Assembly (NCBI GenBank): GCA_029204225.1
Contig: CM055115.1
Span: 7,713,710-7,777,709, forward strand
Length of the DNA: 64,000 bases
Direction: 5' to 3'
Source of the DNA: Diphasiastrum complanatum
Lineage: Eukaryota > Streptophyta > Lycopodiopsida > Lycopodiales > Lycopodiaceae
Below are positions 22,612 through 35,587 of the stretch, one piece after another. Under the pieces are notes generated by a model. That model had not been told where the DNA came from, did no database searches, and was given only the letters and a program-made list of their open reading frames with translations. The position numbers and the translations under genes were made by a program. Each line of letters starts with the position of its first letter. Position 1 is the stretch's first letter.

Positions 22612-25387
22612 TCCACCCCACCTTTATAAAATCTGATGTCCTCATCAGATGTCAGGTTAAAGTAAAGGTGTCTCCCAAAAATTAACTATACATTTGAGCT
22701 ACTTGGCACAGTACTCAATTTACTGGCCACTTTTTATTAACATTGAAGCTGGCACGCCACAAGTCGGAGGCTCAGCTCTTTGTACGGAAAAGTTACTTAA
22801 CTTTGAAAATATCACTTTGTCTGGGAAAAGCGTAGATTAAATTTATATTGCTTTCGTAAAACCCAAGAAGCTTATTAACTGGTGACAAAGGCCTTTCTGT
22901 GAGATGTTCGCCCCTGTCGCTGCTGACTTCTGACATTGGAACTCCTTTGAGCTCCTGATTTGTCCTTGATGCACTTTGTGCTGAGCTCCCCGATCTCCAG
23001 ATTTGATCGATTCCGCACAGGTATCAGGGCTCCCTAAGCCAAAGGATACTTCATGGTCCACTCCGCGCCTTGTTGCTTCTGCACCTTGATTTCTCTCCTT
23101 GTCATTTAAGTGAGTTTCAGTTCCGAAGGTAGCCATCCCAAATGAAGACCAACTGCTCCATAGAAGATCTCCCTTGAAATTGCTCTTTCCAACTTTTGAC
23201 TTCCTGCTTGCGTTTGGTGGGCGTCGTCGCAAATGAAAGTAACCCAAGAAATAGGCCAGCCATCCATCCTTTGCAAACATCGAGTCGTTTCGTTGTCGTT
23301 CACGTGCGAGTACTTGAACTGCGAATCCGCCCCCATATTCTGTAGTCCTCTTTGTTTGATGGCGTCAGCCTTCAAAAGAAAGGTCCCTTCTCAAGCCATC
23401 AGCTCCTTGTATCACAAGCAATCATGCAAACCTCACCACGAATACATGCAAGCAAGACACTCAGGCAGGTTCACTAACAGGTAACAAAGACAAGGTCCCC
23501 CTTTGAGATAGTCCTGCCAAAGGACCTTTGCCTGGCCGCGCCCATACAGATGGATCACAGAACCAGCCCACAGAGGACACCCCTCCAACTACCCGTGCTT
23601 TCACCATTAAGCAGGACATTGCCTCGGTCACGCCCCACCACTTTTTGCTCGATAGCCCTTATAGCTAAACGATCGGCAGCTATCCTTGAATATACCACCC
23701 CCGCGGACGCACCCGTGCTTTCACCGTTGAACAGCACATTGCCTCAGTGACGCCCCCACCAAATCTAGTCGATAGCCCTTATAGCTAAACGATCGACCGC
23801 ATACCACCCCAATCGTGGACGCACCCGTGCTTTCACCGTTAGGCAGCACATCGCCTCAGTAACGCCCCCACCAAATTTGGTCGATAGCCCTTATAGCTAA
23901 ACGAACGGTGGCTATCGCGAATATGTCACCCCGCACCCCACAAGGCACAGACCGTGCCCAATGGCAGCGCATTGTCCTACGTGCAGACGGCGCCAGGCCC
24001 GAGCCGCGGAAACTGACCGCGCTTACGCCTCAAGGGGAGCACCTTGACTCATCAAGCCCCCGTTTTGCCGACCACCCCCAACGTGGACGCACCCGTGCTT
24101 ACACCGTGGGCAGCACCTTGCACAACGATCGTCCCGATGAACCCCAAACAATGGCCATCCCCGTGAGATCCACATAGCTGACGGGCCAGTCGGCTCTGAC
24201 ACCACATGTAGCGCAGGCATCCCGAAGGGAGCCGGGAGCCACGACTTAGCTTCCCAGCCTTCAACTCTTGCCGTCCAAACCCACTTGACATACAAGCAGC
24301 CAGCTCGCCAACAACGATCAATCTTAAGCAGCTGGAAGTTCAGAAACCAGCATTGAGATCCAACCTGGCGCCGTGCCAGATCGGGGGTCCCGATGTGGGT
24401 GACTCTCCTCCTAGCAAGTCGCCCGACATACATCAAACTTAACCAACTCGAAGCTTCCTTACAAATGAGTAACATCCATTCCAAGCGAGTGGTTTGACTT
24501 ACATCAGACTCAACCAACCGAAAGCTTCGTCACGAGCGCTGGAAGCCAACCTGGCGCCACGCCAGACTGGACAGCCATAAACAGGTAACTTCCACCCGAG
24601 CAAGCCATCCAACTCAGCCGACAGGTTAGAGCCCGTTCCCCGAGAGCTTAGCCCATTCACGTTCATGCAAGGAACATTCAGAACCACAAGCCGCGACAGA
24701 TGTGGAGACAACCAGTTCCTGGACCAAATGGTCCCGACAGCATACCGCTGGCGCCACGGACCGAACGGTCCCGACGGCATACCGCTGGCGTCCCGGGATA
24801 CGACCCTCGGCTATGTGCCAAACTAAAAAGTCTTAAGCGGCCTTACAACTGGCGCTTTTACCGAACACTGAAACCCAGAAGGTGATCAGAGTCAGCTTGA
24901 GGAAAGTGCCACTTTATTGATAAATCTGAGAAGGTTACATTTCGAGTGTGTGACCGACCCTAGTCTCCGGGGCGCTGGCATGCCAAGGCAAGTGCCAGGA
25001 CAACATTCCAGCAAGGGAGGCTGAGACTTGGTTGGAGCTCGCCCTGAGTCGCAACCCGCACTCCCCTATACTGTTGGTGGGATCAGCCACCTCCCCTCAT
25101 ACCAAGTACTATACCCAGGCTGGTAGAGCACGTTTTCTCTCTCTCTCTCTCTCTAGAGTTTATTGAGCTTCCTTTAATCATGCCTAGATCGTGTGAGGCG
25201 ATTGCACATCGATCTGAGCTCTCTGGACTTCGCTAGAACCGATGAAAGATTTTCAGCCATAGGGACTTGGCGCCGGCTGTATTCTGGTCACAGTGGCGCC
25301 GGGAGCGACAGGGGTGCTGCTGGCGCCGGGGACAATGTTGGCGCCGCCGGCGCCGGAAGTAAAGCTTGTAGGCGTAACTTTACAACA
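22612..25387 (-). repeat. Array unit 8
   Basis: 2776 bp: internal region 22612-24206, LTR 24207-25387. It carries acaaatgag (near 24463), shared with unit 10, and the gggatcagcc/actatacc markers. Confidence 0.9.
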
Positions 25388-28150
25388 TCCACCCCACCTT
25401 TATAAAATCTGATGTCCTCATCAGATGTCAGGTTAAAGTAAAGGTGTCTCCCAAAAATTAACTATACATTTGAGCTACTTGGCACAGTACTCAATTTACT
25501 GGCCACTTTTTATTAACATTGAAGCTGGCACGCCACAAGTCGGAGGCTCAGCTCTTTGTACTGAAAAATTACTTAACTTTGAAAATATCACTTTGTCTGG
25601 GAAAAGCGTAGATTAAATTTATATTGCTTTCGTAAAACCCAAGAAGCTTATTAACTGGTGACAAAGGCCTTTCTGTGAGATGTTCGCCCCTGTCGCTGCT
25701 GACTTCTGACATTGGAACTCCTTTGAGCTCCCGATTTGTCCTTGATGCACTTTGTGCTGAGCTCCCCGATCTCCAGATTTGATCGATTCCGCACAGGTAT
25801 CAGGGCTCCCTAAGCCAAAGGATACTTCATGGTCCACTCCGCGCCTTGTTGCTTCTGCACCTTGATTTCTCTCCTTGTCATTTAAGTGAGTTTCAGTTCC
25901 GAAGGTAGCCATCCCAAATGAAGACCAACTGCTCCATAGAAGATCTCCCTTGAAATTGCTCTTTCCAACTTTTGACTTCCTGCTTGCGTTTGGTGGGCGT
26001 CGTCGCAAATGAAAGTAACCCAAGAAATAGGCCAGCCATCCATCCTTTGCAAACATCGAGTCGTTTCGTTGTCGTTCACGTGCGAGTACTTGAACTGCGA
26101 ATCCGCCCCCATATTCTGTAGTCCTCTTTGTTTGATGGCGTCAGCCTTCAAAAGAAAGGTCCCTTCTCAAGCCATCAGCTCCTTGTATCACAAGCAATCA
26201 TGCAAACCTCACCACGAATACATGCAAGCAAGACACTCAGGCAGGTTCACTAACAGGTAACAAAGACAAGGTCCCCCTTTGAGATAGTCCTGCCAAAGGA
26301 CCTTTGCCTGGCCGCGCCCATACAGATGGATCACAGAACCAGCCCACAGAGGACACCCCTCCAACTACCCGTGCTTTCACCATTAAGCAAGACATTGCCT
26401 CGGTCACGCCCCACCACTTTTTGCTCGATAGCCCTTATAGCTAAACGATCGGCAGCTATCCTTGAATATACCACCCCCGCGGACGCACCCGTGCTTTCAC
26501 CGTTGAACAGCACATTGCCTCAGTGACGCCCCCACCAAATCTAGTCGATAGCCCTTATAGCTAAACGATCGACCGCATACCACCCCAATCGTGGACGCAC
26601 CCGTGCTTTCACCGTTAGGCAGCACATCGCCTCAGTAACGCCCCCACCAAATTTGGTCGATAGCCCTTATAGCTAAACGAACGGTGGCTATCGCGAATAT
26701 GTCACCCCGCACCCCACAAGGCACAGACCGTGCCCAATGGCAGCGCATTGTCCTACGTGCAGACGGCGCCAGGCCCGAGCCGCGGAAACTGACCGCGCTT
26801 ACGCCTCAAGGGGAGCACCTTGACTCATCAAGCCCCCGTTTTGCCGACCACCCCCAACGTGGACGCACCCGTGCTTACACCGTGGGCAGCACCTTGCACA
26901 ACGATCGTCCCGATGAACCCCAAACAATGGCCATCCCCGTGAGATCCACATAGCTGACGGGCCAGTCGGCTCTGACACCACATGTAGCGCAGGCATCCCG
27001 AAGGGAGCCGGGAGCCACGACTTAGCTTCCCAGCCTTCAACTCTTGCCGTCCAAACCCACTTGACATACAAGCAGCCAGCTCGCCAACAACGATCAATCT
27101 TAAGCAGCTGGAAGTTCAGAAACCAACCTGGCGCCGTGCCAGATCGGGGGTCCCGATGTGGGTGACTCTCCTCCTAGCAAGTCGCCCGACATACATCAAA
27201 CTTAACCAACTCGAAGCTTCCTTACAAACGAGTAACATCCATTCCAAGCGAGTGGTTTGACTTACATCAGACTCAACCAACCGAAAGCTTCGTCACGAGC
27301 GCTGGAAGCCAACCTGGCGCCACGCCAGACTGGACAGCCATAAACAGGTAACTTCCACCCGAGCAAGCCATCCAACTCAGCCGACAGGTTAGAGCCCGTT
27401 CCCCGAGAGCTTAGCCCATTCACGTTCATGCAAGGAACATTCAGAACCACAAGCCGCGACAGATGTGGAGACAACCAGTTCCTGGACCAAATGGTCCCGA
27501 CAGCATACCGCTGGCGCCACGGACCGAACGGTCCCGACGGCATACCGCTGGCGTCCCGGGATACGACCCTCGGCTATGTGCCAAACTAAAAAGTCTTAAG
27601 CGGCCTTACAACTGGCGCTTTTACCGAACACTGAAACCCAGAAGGTGATCAGAGTCAGCTTGAGGAAAGTGCCACTTTATTGATAAATCTGAGAAGGTTA
27701 CATTTCGAGTGTGTGACCGACCCTAGTCTCCGGGGCGCTGGCATGCCAAGGCAAGTGCCAGGACAACATTCCAGCAAGGGAGGCTGAGACTTGGTTGGAG
27801 CTCGCCCTGAGTCGCAACCCGCACTCCCCTATACTGTTGGTGGGATCAGCCACCTCCCCTCATACCAAGTACTATACCCAGGCTGGTAGAGCACGTTTTC
27901 TCTCTCTCTCTCTCTCTAGAGTTTATTGAGCTTCCTTTAATCATGCCTAGATCGTGTGAGGCGATTGCACATCGATCTGAGCTCTCTGGACTTCGCTAGA
28001 ACCGATGAAAGATTTTCAGCCATAGGGACTTGGCGCCGGCTGTATTCTGGTCACAGTGGCGCCGGGAGCGACAGGGGTGCTGCTGGCGCCGGGGACAATG
28101 TTGGCGCCGCCGGCGCCGGAAGTAAAGCTTGTAGGCGTAACTTTACAACA
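25388..28150 (-). repeat. Array unit 9
   Basis: 2763 bp: internal region 25388-26982, LTR 26983-28150. It has the 13-bp deletion at about 27123, as in unit 6, and a private change attaagcaag near 26382. Confidence 0.9.
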
Positions 28151-30928
28151 TCCACCCCACCTTTATAAAATCCGATGTCCTCATCAGATGTCAGGTTAAA
28201 GTAAAGGTGTCTCCCAAAAATTAACTATACATTTGAGCTACTTGGCACAGTACTCAATTTACTGGCCACTTTTTATTAACATTGAAGCTGGCACGCCACA
28301 AGTCGGAGGCTCAGCTCTTTGTACTGAAAAATTACTTAACTTTGAAAATATCACTTTGTCTGGGAAAAGCGTAGATTAAATTTATATTGCTTTCGTAAAA
28401 CCCAAGAAGCTTATTAACTGGTGACAAAGGCCTTTCTGTGAGATGTTCGCCCCTGTCGCTGCTGACTTCTGACATTGGAACTCCTTTGAGCTCCCGATTT
28501 GTCCTTGATGCACTTTGTGCTGAGCTCCCCGATCTCCAGATTTGATCGATTCCGCACAGGTATCAGGGCTCCCTAAGCCAAAGGATACTTCATGGTCCAC
28601 TCCGCGCCTTGTTGCTTCTGCACCTTGATTTCTCTCCTTGTCATTTAAGTGAGTTTCAGTTCCGAAGGTAGCCATCCCAAATGAAGACCAACTGCTCCAT
28701 AGAAGATCTCCCTTGAAATTGCTCTTTCCAACTTTTGACTTCCTGCTTGCGTTTGGTGGGCGTCGTCGCAAATGAAAGTAACCCAAGAAATAGGCCAGCC
28801 ATCCATCCTTTGCAAACATCGAGTCGTTTCGTTGTCGTTCACGTGCGAGTACTTGAACTGCGAATCCGCCCCCATATTCTGTAGTCCTCTTTGTTTGATG
28901 GCGTCAGCCTTCAAAAGAAAGGTCCCTTCTCAAGCCATCAGCTCCTTGTATCACAAGCAATCATGCAAACCTCACCACGAATACATGCAAGCAAGACACT
29001 CAGGCAGGTTCACTAACAGGTAACAAAGACAAGGTCCCCCTTTGAGATAGTCCTGCCAAAGGACCTTTGCCTGGCCGCGCCCATACAGATGGATCACAGA
29101 ACCAGCCCACAGAGGACACCCCTCCAACTACCCGTGCTTTCACCATTAAGCAGGACATTGCCTCGGTCACGCCCCACCACTTTTTGCTCGATAGCCCTTA
29201 TAGCTAAACGATCGGCAGCTATCCTTGAATATACCACCCCCGCGGACGCACCCGTGCTTTCACCGTTGAACAGCACATTGCCTCAGTGACGCCCCCACCA
29301 AATCTAGTCGATAGCCCTTATAGCTAAACGATCGACCGCATACCACCCCAATCGTGGACGCACCCGTGCTTTCACCGTTAGGCAGCACATCGCCTCAGTA
29401 ACGCCCCCACCAAATTTGGTCGATAGCCCTTATAGCTAAACGAACGGTGGCTATCGCGAATATGTCACCCCGCACCCCACAAGGCACAGACCGTGCCCAA
29501 TGGCAGCGCATTGTCCTACGTGCAGACGGCGCCAGGCCCGAGCCGCGGAAACTGACCGCGCTTACGCCTCAAGGGGAGCACCTTGACTCATCAAGCCCCC
29601 GTTTTGCCGACCACCCCCAACGTGGACGCACCCGTGCTTACACCGTGGGCAGCACCTTGCACAACGATCGTCCCGATGAACCCCAAACAATGGCCATCCC
29701 CGTGAGATCCACATAGCTGACGGGCCAGTCGGCTCTGACACCACATGTAGCGCAGGCATCCCGAAGGGAGCCGGGAGCCACGACTTAGCTTCCCAGCCTT
29801 CAACTCTTGCCGTCCAAACCCACTTGACATACAAGCAGCCAGCTCGCCAACAACGATCAATCTTAAGCAGCTGGAAGTTCAGAAACCAGCATTGAGATCC
29901 AACCTGGCGCCGTGCCAGATCGGGGGTCCCGATGTGGGTGACTCTCCTCCTAGCAAGTCGCCCGACATACATCAAACTTAACCAACTCGAAGCTTCCTTA
30001 CAAATGAGTAACATCCATTCCAAGCGAGTGGTTTGACTTACATCAGACTCAACCAACCGAAAGCTTCGTCACGAGCGCTGGAAGCCAACCTGGCGCCACG
30101 CCAGACTGGACAGCCATAAACAGGTAACTTCCACCCGAGCAAGCCATCCAACTCAGCCGACAGGTTAGAGCCCGTTCCCCGAGAGCTTAGCCCATTCACG
30201 TTCATGCAAGGAACATTCAGAACCACAAGCCGCGACAGATGTGGAGACAACCAGTTCCTGGACCAAATGGTCCCGACAGCATACCGCTGGCGCCACGGAC
30301 CGAACGGTCCCGACGGCATACCGCTGGCGTCCCGGGATACGACCCTCGGCTATGTGCCAAACTAAAAAGTCTTAAGCGGCCTTACAACTGGCGCTTTTAC
30401 CGAACACTGAAACCCAGAAGGTGATCAGAGTCAGCTTGAGGAAAGTGCCACTTTATTGATAAATCTGAGAAGGTTACATTTCGAGTGTGTGACCGACCCT
30501 AGTCTCCGGGGCGCTGGCATGCCAAGGCAAGTGCCAGGACAACATTCCAGCAAGGGAGGCTGAGACTTGGTTGGAGCTCGCCCTGAGTCGCAACCCGCAC
30601 TCCCCTATACTGTTGGTGGGATCAGCCACCTCCCCTCATACCAAGTACTATACCCAGGCTGGTAGAGCACGTTTTCTCTCTCTCTCTCTCTCTCTAGAGT
30701 TTATTGAGCTTCCTTTAATCATGCCTAGATCGTGTGAGGCGATTGCACATCGATCTGAGCTCTCTGGACTTCGCTAGAACCGATGAAAGATTTTCAGCCA
30801 TAGGGACTTGGCGCCGGCTGTATTCTGGTCACAGTGGCGCCGGGAGCGACAGGGGTGCTGCTGGCGCCGGGGACAATGTTGGCGCCGCCGGCGCCGGAAG
30901 TAAAGCTTGTAGGCGTAACTTTACAACA
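28151..30928 (-). repeat. Array unit 10
   Basis: 2778 bp: internal region 28151-29745, LTR 29746-30928. It shares acaaatgag (near 30002) with unit 8. One mismatch in the hairpin near 28171. Confidence 0.9.
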
Positions 30929-33708
30929 TCCACCCCACCTTTATAAAATCTGATGTCCTCATCAGATGTCAGGTTAAAGTAAAGGTGTCTCCCAAAAATT
31001 AACTATACATTTGAGCTACTTGGCACAGTACTCAATTTACTGGCCACTTTTTATTAACATTGAAGCTGGCACGCCACAAGTCGGAGGCTCAGCTCTTTGT
31101 ACTGAAAAATTACTTAACTTTGAAAATATCACTTTGTCTGGGAAAAGCGTAGATTAAATTTATATTGCTTTCGTAAAACCCAAGAAGCTTATTAACTGGT
31201 GACAAAGGCCTTTCTGTGAGATGTTCGCCCCTGTCGCTGCTGACTTCTGACATTGGAACTCCTTTGAGCTCCCGATTTGTCCTTGATGCACTTTGTGCTG
31301 AGCTCCCCGATCTCCAGATTTGATCGATTCCGCACAGGTATCAGGGCTCCCTAAGCCAAAGGATACTTCATGGTCCACTCCGCGCCTTGTTGCTTCTGCA
31401 CCTTGATTTCTCTCCTTGTCATTTAAGTGAGTTTCAGTTCCGAAGGTAGCCATCCCAAATGAAGACCAACTGCTCCATAGAAGATCTCCCTTGAAATTGC
31501 TCTTTCCAACTTTTGACTTCCTGCTTGCGTTTGGTGGGCGTCGTCGCAAATGAAAGTAACCCAAGAAATAGGCCAGCCATCCATCCTTTGCAAACATCGA
31601 GTCGTTTCGTTGTCGTTCACGTGCGAGTACTTGAACTGCGAATCCGCCCCCATATTCTGTAGTCCTCTTTGTTTGATGGCGTCAGCCTTCAAAAGAAAGG
31701 TCCCTTCTCAAGCCATCAGCTCCTTGTATCACAAGCAATCATGCAAACCTCACCACGAATACATGCAAGCAAGACACTCAGGCAGGTTCACTAACAGGTA
31801 ACAAAGACAAGGTCCCCCTTTGAGATAGTCCTGCCAAAGGACCTTTGCCTGGCCGCGCCCATACAGATGGATCACAGAACCAGCCCACAGAGGACACCCC
31901 TCCAACTACCCGTGCTTTCACCATTAAGCAGGACATTGCCTCGGTCACGCCCCACCACTTTTTGCTCGATAGCCCTTATAGCTAAACGATCGGCAGCTAT
32001 CCTTGAATATACCACCCCCGCGGACGCACCCGTGCTTTCACCGTTGAACAGCACATTGCCTCAGTGACGCCCCCACCAAATCTAGTCGATAGCCCTTATA
32101 GCTAAACGATCGACCGCATACCACCCCAATCGTGGACGCACCCGTGCTTTCACCGTTAGGCAGCACATCGCCTCAGTAACGCCCCCACCAAATTTGGTCG
32201 ATAGCCCTTATAGCTAAACGAACGGTGGCTATCGCGAATATGTCACCCCGCACCCCACAAGGCACAGACCGTGCCCAATGGCAGCGCATTGTCCTACGTG
32301 CAGACGGCGCCAGGCCCGAGCCGCGGAAACTGACCGCGCTTACGCCTCAAGGGGAGCACCTTGACTCATCAAGCCCCCGTTTTGCCGACCACCCCCAACG
32401 TGGACGCACCCGTGCTTACACCGTGGGCAGCACCTTGCACAACGATCGTCCCGATGAACCCCAAACAATGGCCATCCCCGTGAGATCCACATAGCTGACG
32501 GGCCAGTCGGCTCTGACACCACATGTAGCGCAGGCATCCCGAAGGGAGCCGGGAGCCACGACTTAGCTTCCCAGCCTTCAACTCTTGCCGTCCAAACCCA
32601 CTCGACATACAAGCAGCCAGCTCGCCAACAACGATCAATCTTAAGCAGCTGGAAGTTCAGAAACCAGCATTGAGATCCAACCTGGCGCCGTGCCAGATCG
32701 GGGGTCCCGATGTGGGTGACTCTCCTCCTAGCAAGTCGCCCGACATACATCAAACTTAACCAACTCGAAGCTTCCTTACAAACGAGTAACATCCATTCCA
32801 AGCGAGTGGTTTGACTTACATCAGACTCAACCAACCGAAAGCTTCGTCACGAGCGCTGGAAGCCAACCTGGCGCCACGCCAGACTGGACAGCCATAAACA
32901 GGTAACTTCCACCCGAGCAAGCCATCCAACTCAGCCGACAGGTTAGAGCCCGTTCCCCGAGAGCTTAGCCCATTCACGTTCATGCAAGGAACATTCAGAA
33001 CCACAAGCCGCGACAGATGTGGAGACAACCAGTTCCTGGACCAAATGGTCCCGACAGCATACCGCTGGCGCCACGGACCGAACGGTCCCGACGGCATACC
33101 GCTGGCGTCCCGGGATACGACCCTCGGCTATGTGCCAAACTAAAAAGTCTTAAGCGGCCTTACAACTGGCGCTTTTACCGAACACTGAAACCCAGAAGGT
33201 GATCAGAGTCAGCTTGAGGAAAGTGCCACTTTATTGATAAATCTGAGAAGGTTACATTTCGAGTGTGTGACCGACCCTAGTCTCCGGGGCGCTGGCACGC
33301 CAAGGCAAGTGCCAGGACAACATTCCAGCAAGGGAGGCTGAGACTTGGTTGGAGCTCGCCCTGAGTCGCAACCCGCACTCCCCTATACTGTTGGTGGGAT
33401 TCGCCACCTCCCCTCATACCAAGTACTTTACCCAGGCTGGTAGAGCACGTTTTCTCTCTCTCTCTCTCTCTCTCTAGAGTAAATTGAGCTTCCTTTAATC
33501 ATGCCTAGATCGTGTGAGGCGATTGCACATCGATCTGAGCTCTCTGGACTTCGCTAGAACCGATGAAAGATTTTCAGCCATAGGGACTTGGCGCCGGCTG
33601 TATTCTGGTCACAGTGGCGCCGGTAGCGACAGGGGTGCTGCTGGCGCCGGGGACAATGTTGGCGCCGCCGGCGCCGGAAGTAAAGCTTGTAGGCGTAACT
33701 TTACAACA
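30929..33708 (-). repeat. Array unit 11
   Basis: 2780 bp: internal region 30929-32523, LTR 32524-33708. The LTR has actttacc near 33425, gagtaaattg near 33476 and ccggtagcg near 33621. Confidence 0.9.
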
Positions 33709-35587
33709 TCCACCCCACCTTTTTAAAATCTGATGTCCTCATCAGATGTCAGGTTAAAGTAAAGGTGTCTCCCAAAAATTAACTATACATTTGAGCTACT
33801 TGGCACAGTACTCAATTTACTGGCCACTTTTTATTAACATTGAAGCTGGCACGCCACAAGTCGGAGGCTCAGCTCTTTGTACTGAAAAATTACTTAACTT
33901 TGAAAATATCACTTTGTCTGGGAAAAGCGTAGATTAAATTTATATTGCTTTCGTAAAACCCAAGAAGCTTATTAACTGGTGACAAAGGCCTTTCTGTGAG
34001 ATGTTCGCCCCTGTCGCTGCTGACTTCTGACATTGGAACTCCTTTGAGCTCCCGATTTGTCCTTGATGCACTTTGTGCTGAGCTCCCCGATCTCCAGATT
34101 TGATCGATTCCGCACAGGTATCAGGGCTCCCTAAGCCAAAGGATACATCATGGTCCACTCCGCGCCTTGTTGCTTCTGCACCTTGATTTCTCTCCTTGTC
34201 ATTTAAGTGAGTTTCAGTTCCGAAGGTAGCCATCCCAAATGAAGACCAACTGCTCCATAGAAGATCTCCCTTGAAATTGCTCTTTCCAACTTTTGACTTC
34301 CTGCTTGCGTTTGGTGGGCGTCGTCGCAAATGAAAGTAACCCAAGAAATAGGCCAGCCATCCATCCTTTGCAAACATCGAGTCGTTTCGTTGTCGTTCAC
34401 GTGCGAGTACTTGAACTGCGGATCCGCCCCCATATTCTGTAGTCCTCTTTGTTTGATGGCGTCAGCCTTCAAAAGAAAGGTCCCTTCTCAAGCCATCAGC
34501 TAACAACGATCAATCTTAAGCAGCTGGAAGTTCAGAAACCAGCATTGAGATCCAACCTGGCGCCGTGCCAGATCGGGGGTCCCGATGTGGGTGACTCTCC
34601 TCCTAGCAAGTCGCCCGACATACATCAAACTTAACCAACTCGAAGCTTCCTTACAAACGAGTAACATCCATTCCAAGCGAGTGGTTTGACTTACATCAGA
34701 CTCAACCAACCGAAAGCTTCGTCACGAGCGCTGGAAGCCAACCTGGCGCCACGCCAGACTGGACAGCCATAAACAGGTAACTTCCACCCGAGCAAGCCAT
34801 CCAACTCAGCCGACAGGTCAGAGCCCGTTCCCCGAGAGCTTAGCCCATTCACGTTCATGCAAGGAACATTCAGAACCACAAGCCGCGACAGATGTGGAGA
34901 CAACCAGTTCCTGGACCAAATGGTCCCGACAGCATACCGCTGGCGCCACGGACCGAACGGTCCCGACGGCATACCGCTGGCGTCCCGGGATACGACCCTC
35001 GGCTATGTGCCAAACTAAAAAGTCTTAAGCGGCCTTACAACTGGCGCTTTTACCGAACACTGAAACCCAGAAGGTGATCAGAGTCAGCTTGAGGAAAGTG
35101 CCACTTTATTGATAAATCTGAGAAGGTTACATTTCGAGTGTGTGACCGACCCTAGTCTCCGGGGCGTTGGCATGCCAAGGCAAGTGCCAGGACAACATTC
35201 CAGCAAGGGAGGCTGAGACTTGGTTGGAGCTCGCCCTGAGTCGCAACCCGCACTCCCCTATACTGTTGGTGGGATTCGCCACCTCCCCTCATACCAAGTA
35301 CTCTACCCAGGCTGGTAGAGCACGTTTTCTCTCTCTCTCTCTCTCTCTCTCTCTAGAGTTTATTGAGCTTCCTTTAATCATGCCTAGATCGTGTGAGGCG
35401 ATTGCACATCGATCTGAGCTCTCTGGACTTCGCTAGAACCGATGAAAGATTTTCAGCCATAGGGACTTGGCGCCGGCTGTATTTTGGTCACAGTGGCGCC
35501 GGGAGCGACAGGGGTGCTGCTGGCGCCGGGGACAATGTTGGCGCCGCCGGCGCCGGAAGTAAAGCTTGTAGGCGTAACTTTACAACA
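33709..35587 (-). repeat. Array unit 12, with a 905-bp internal deletion
   Basis: 1879 bp: internal remnant 33709-34501 joined directly to LTR remnant 34502-35587. Compared with unit 13, positions equivalent to 36381-37285 are missing: the leader sub-repeats, the primer site and about 100 bp of the LTR's sense 3' end. The join reads ccatcagct/aacaacg; both parents have AGCT near the break. Private changes in this unit include tttttaaaat near 33720 and gcggatccg near 34419. Confidence 0.9.
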
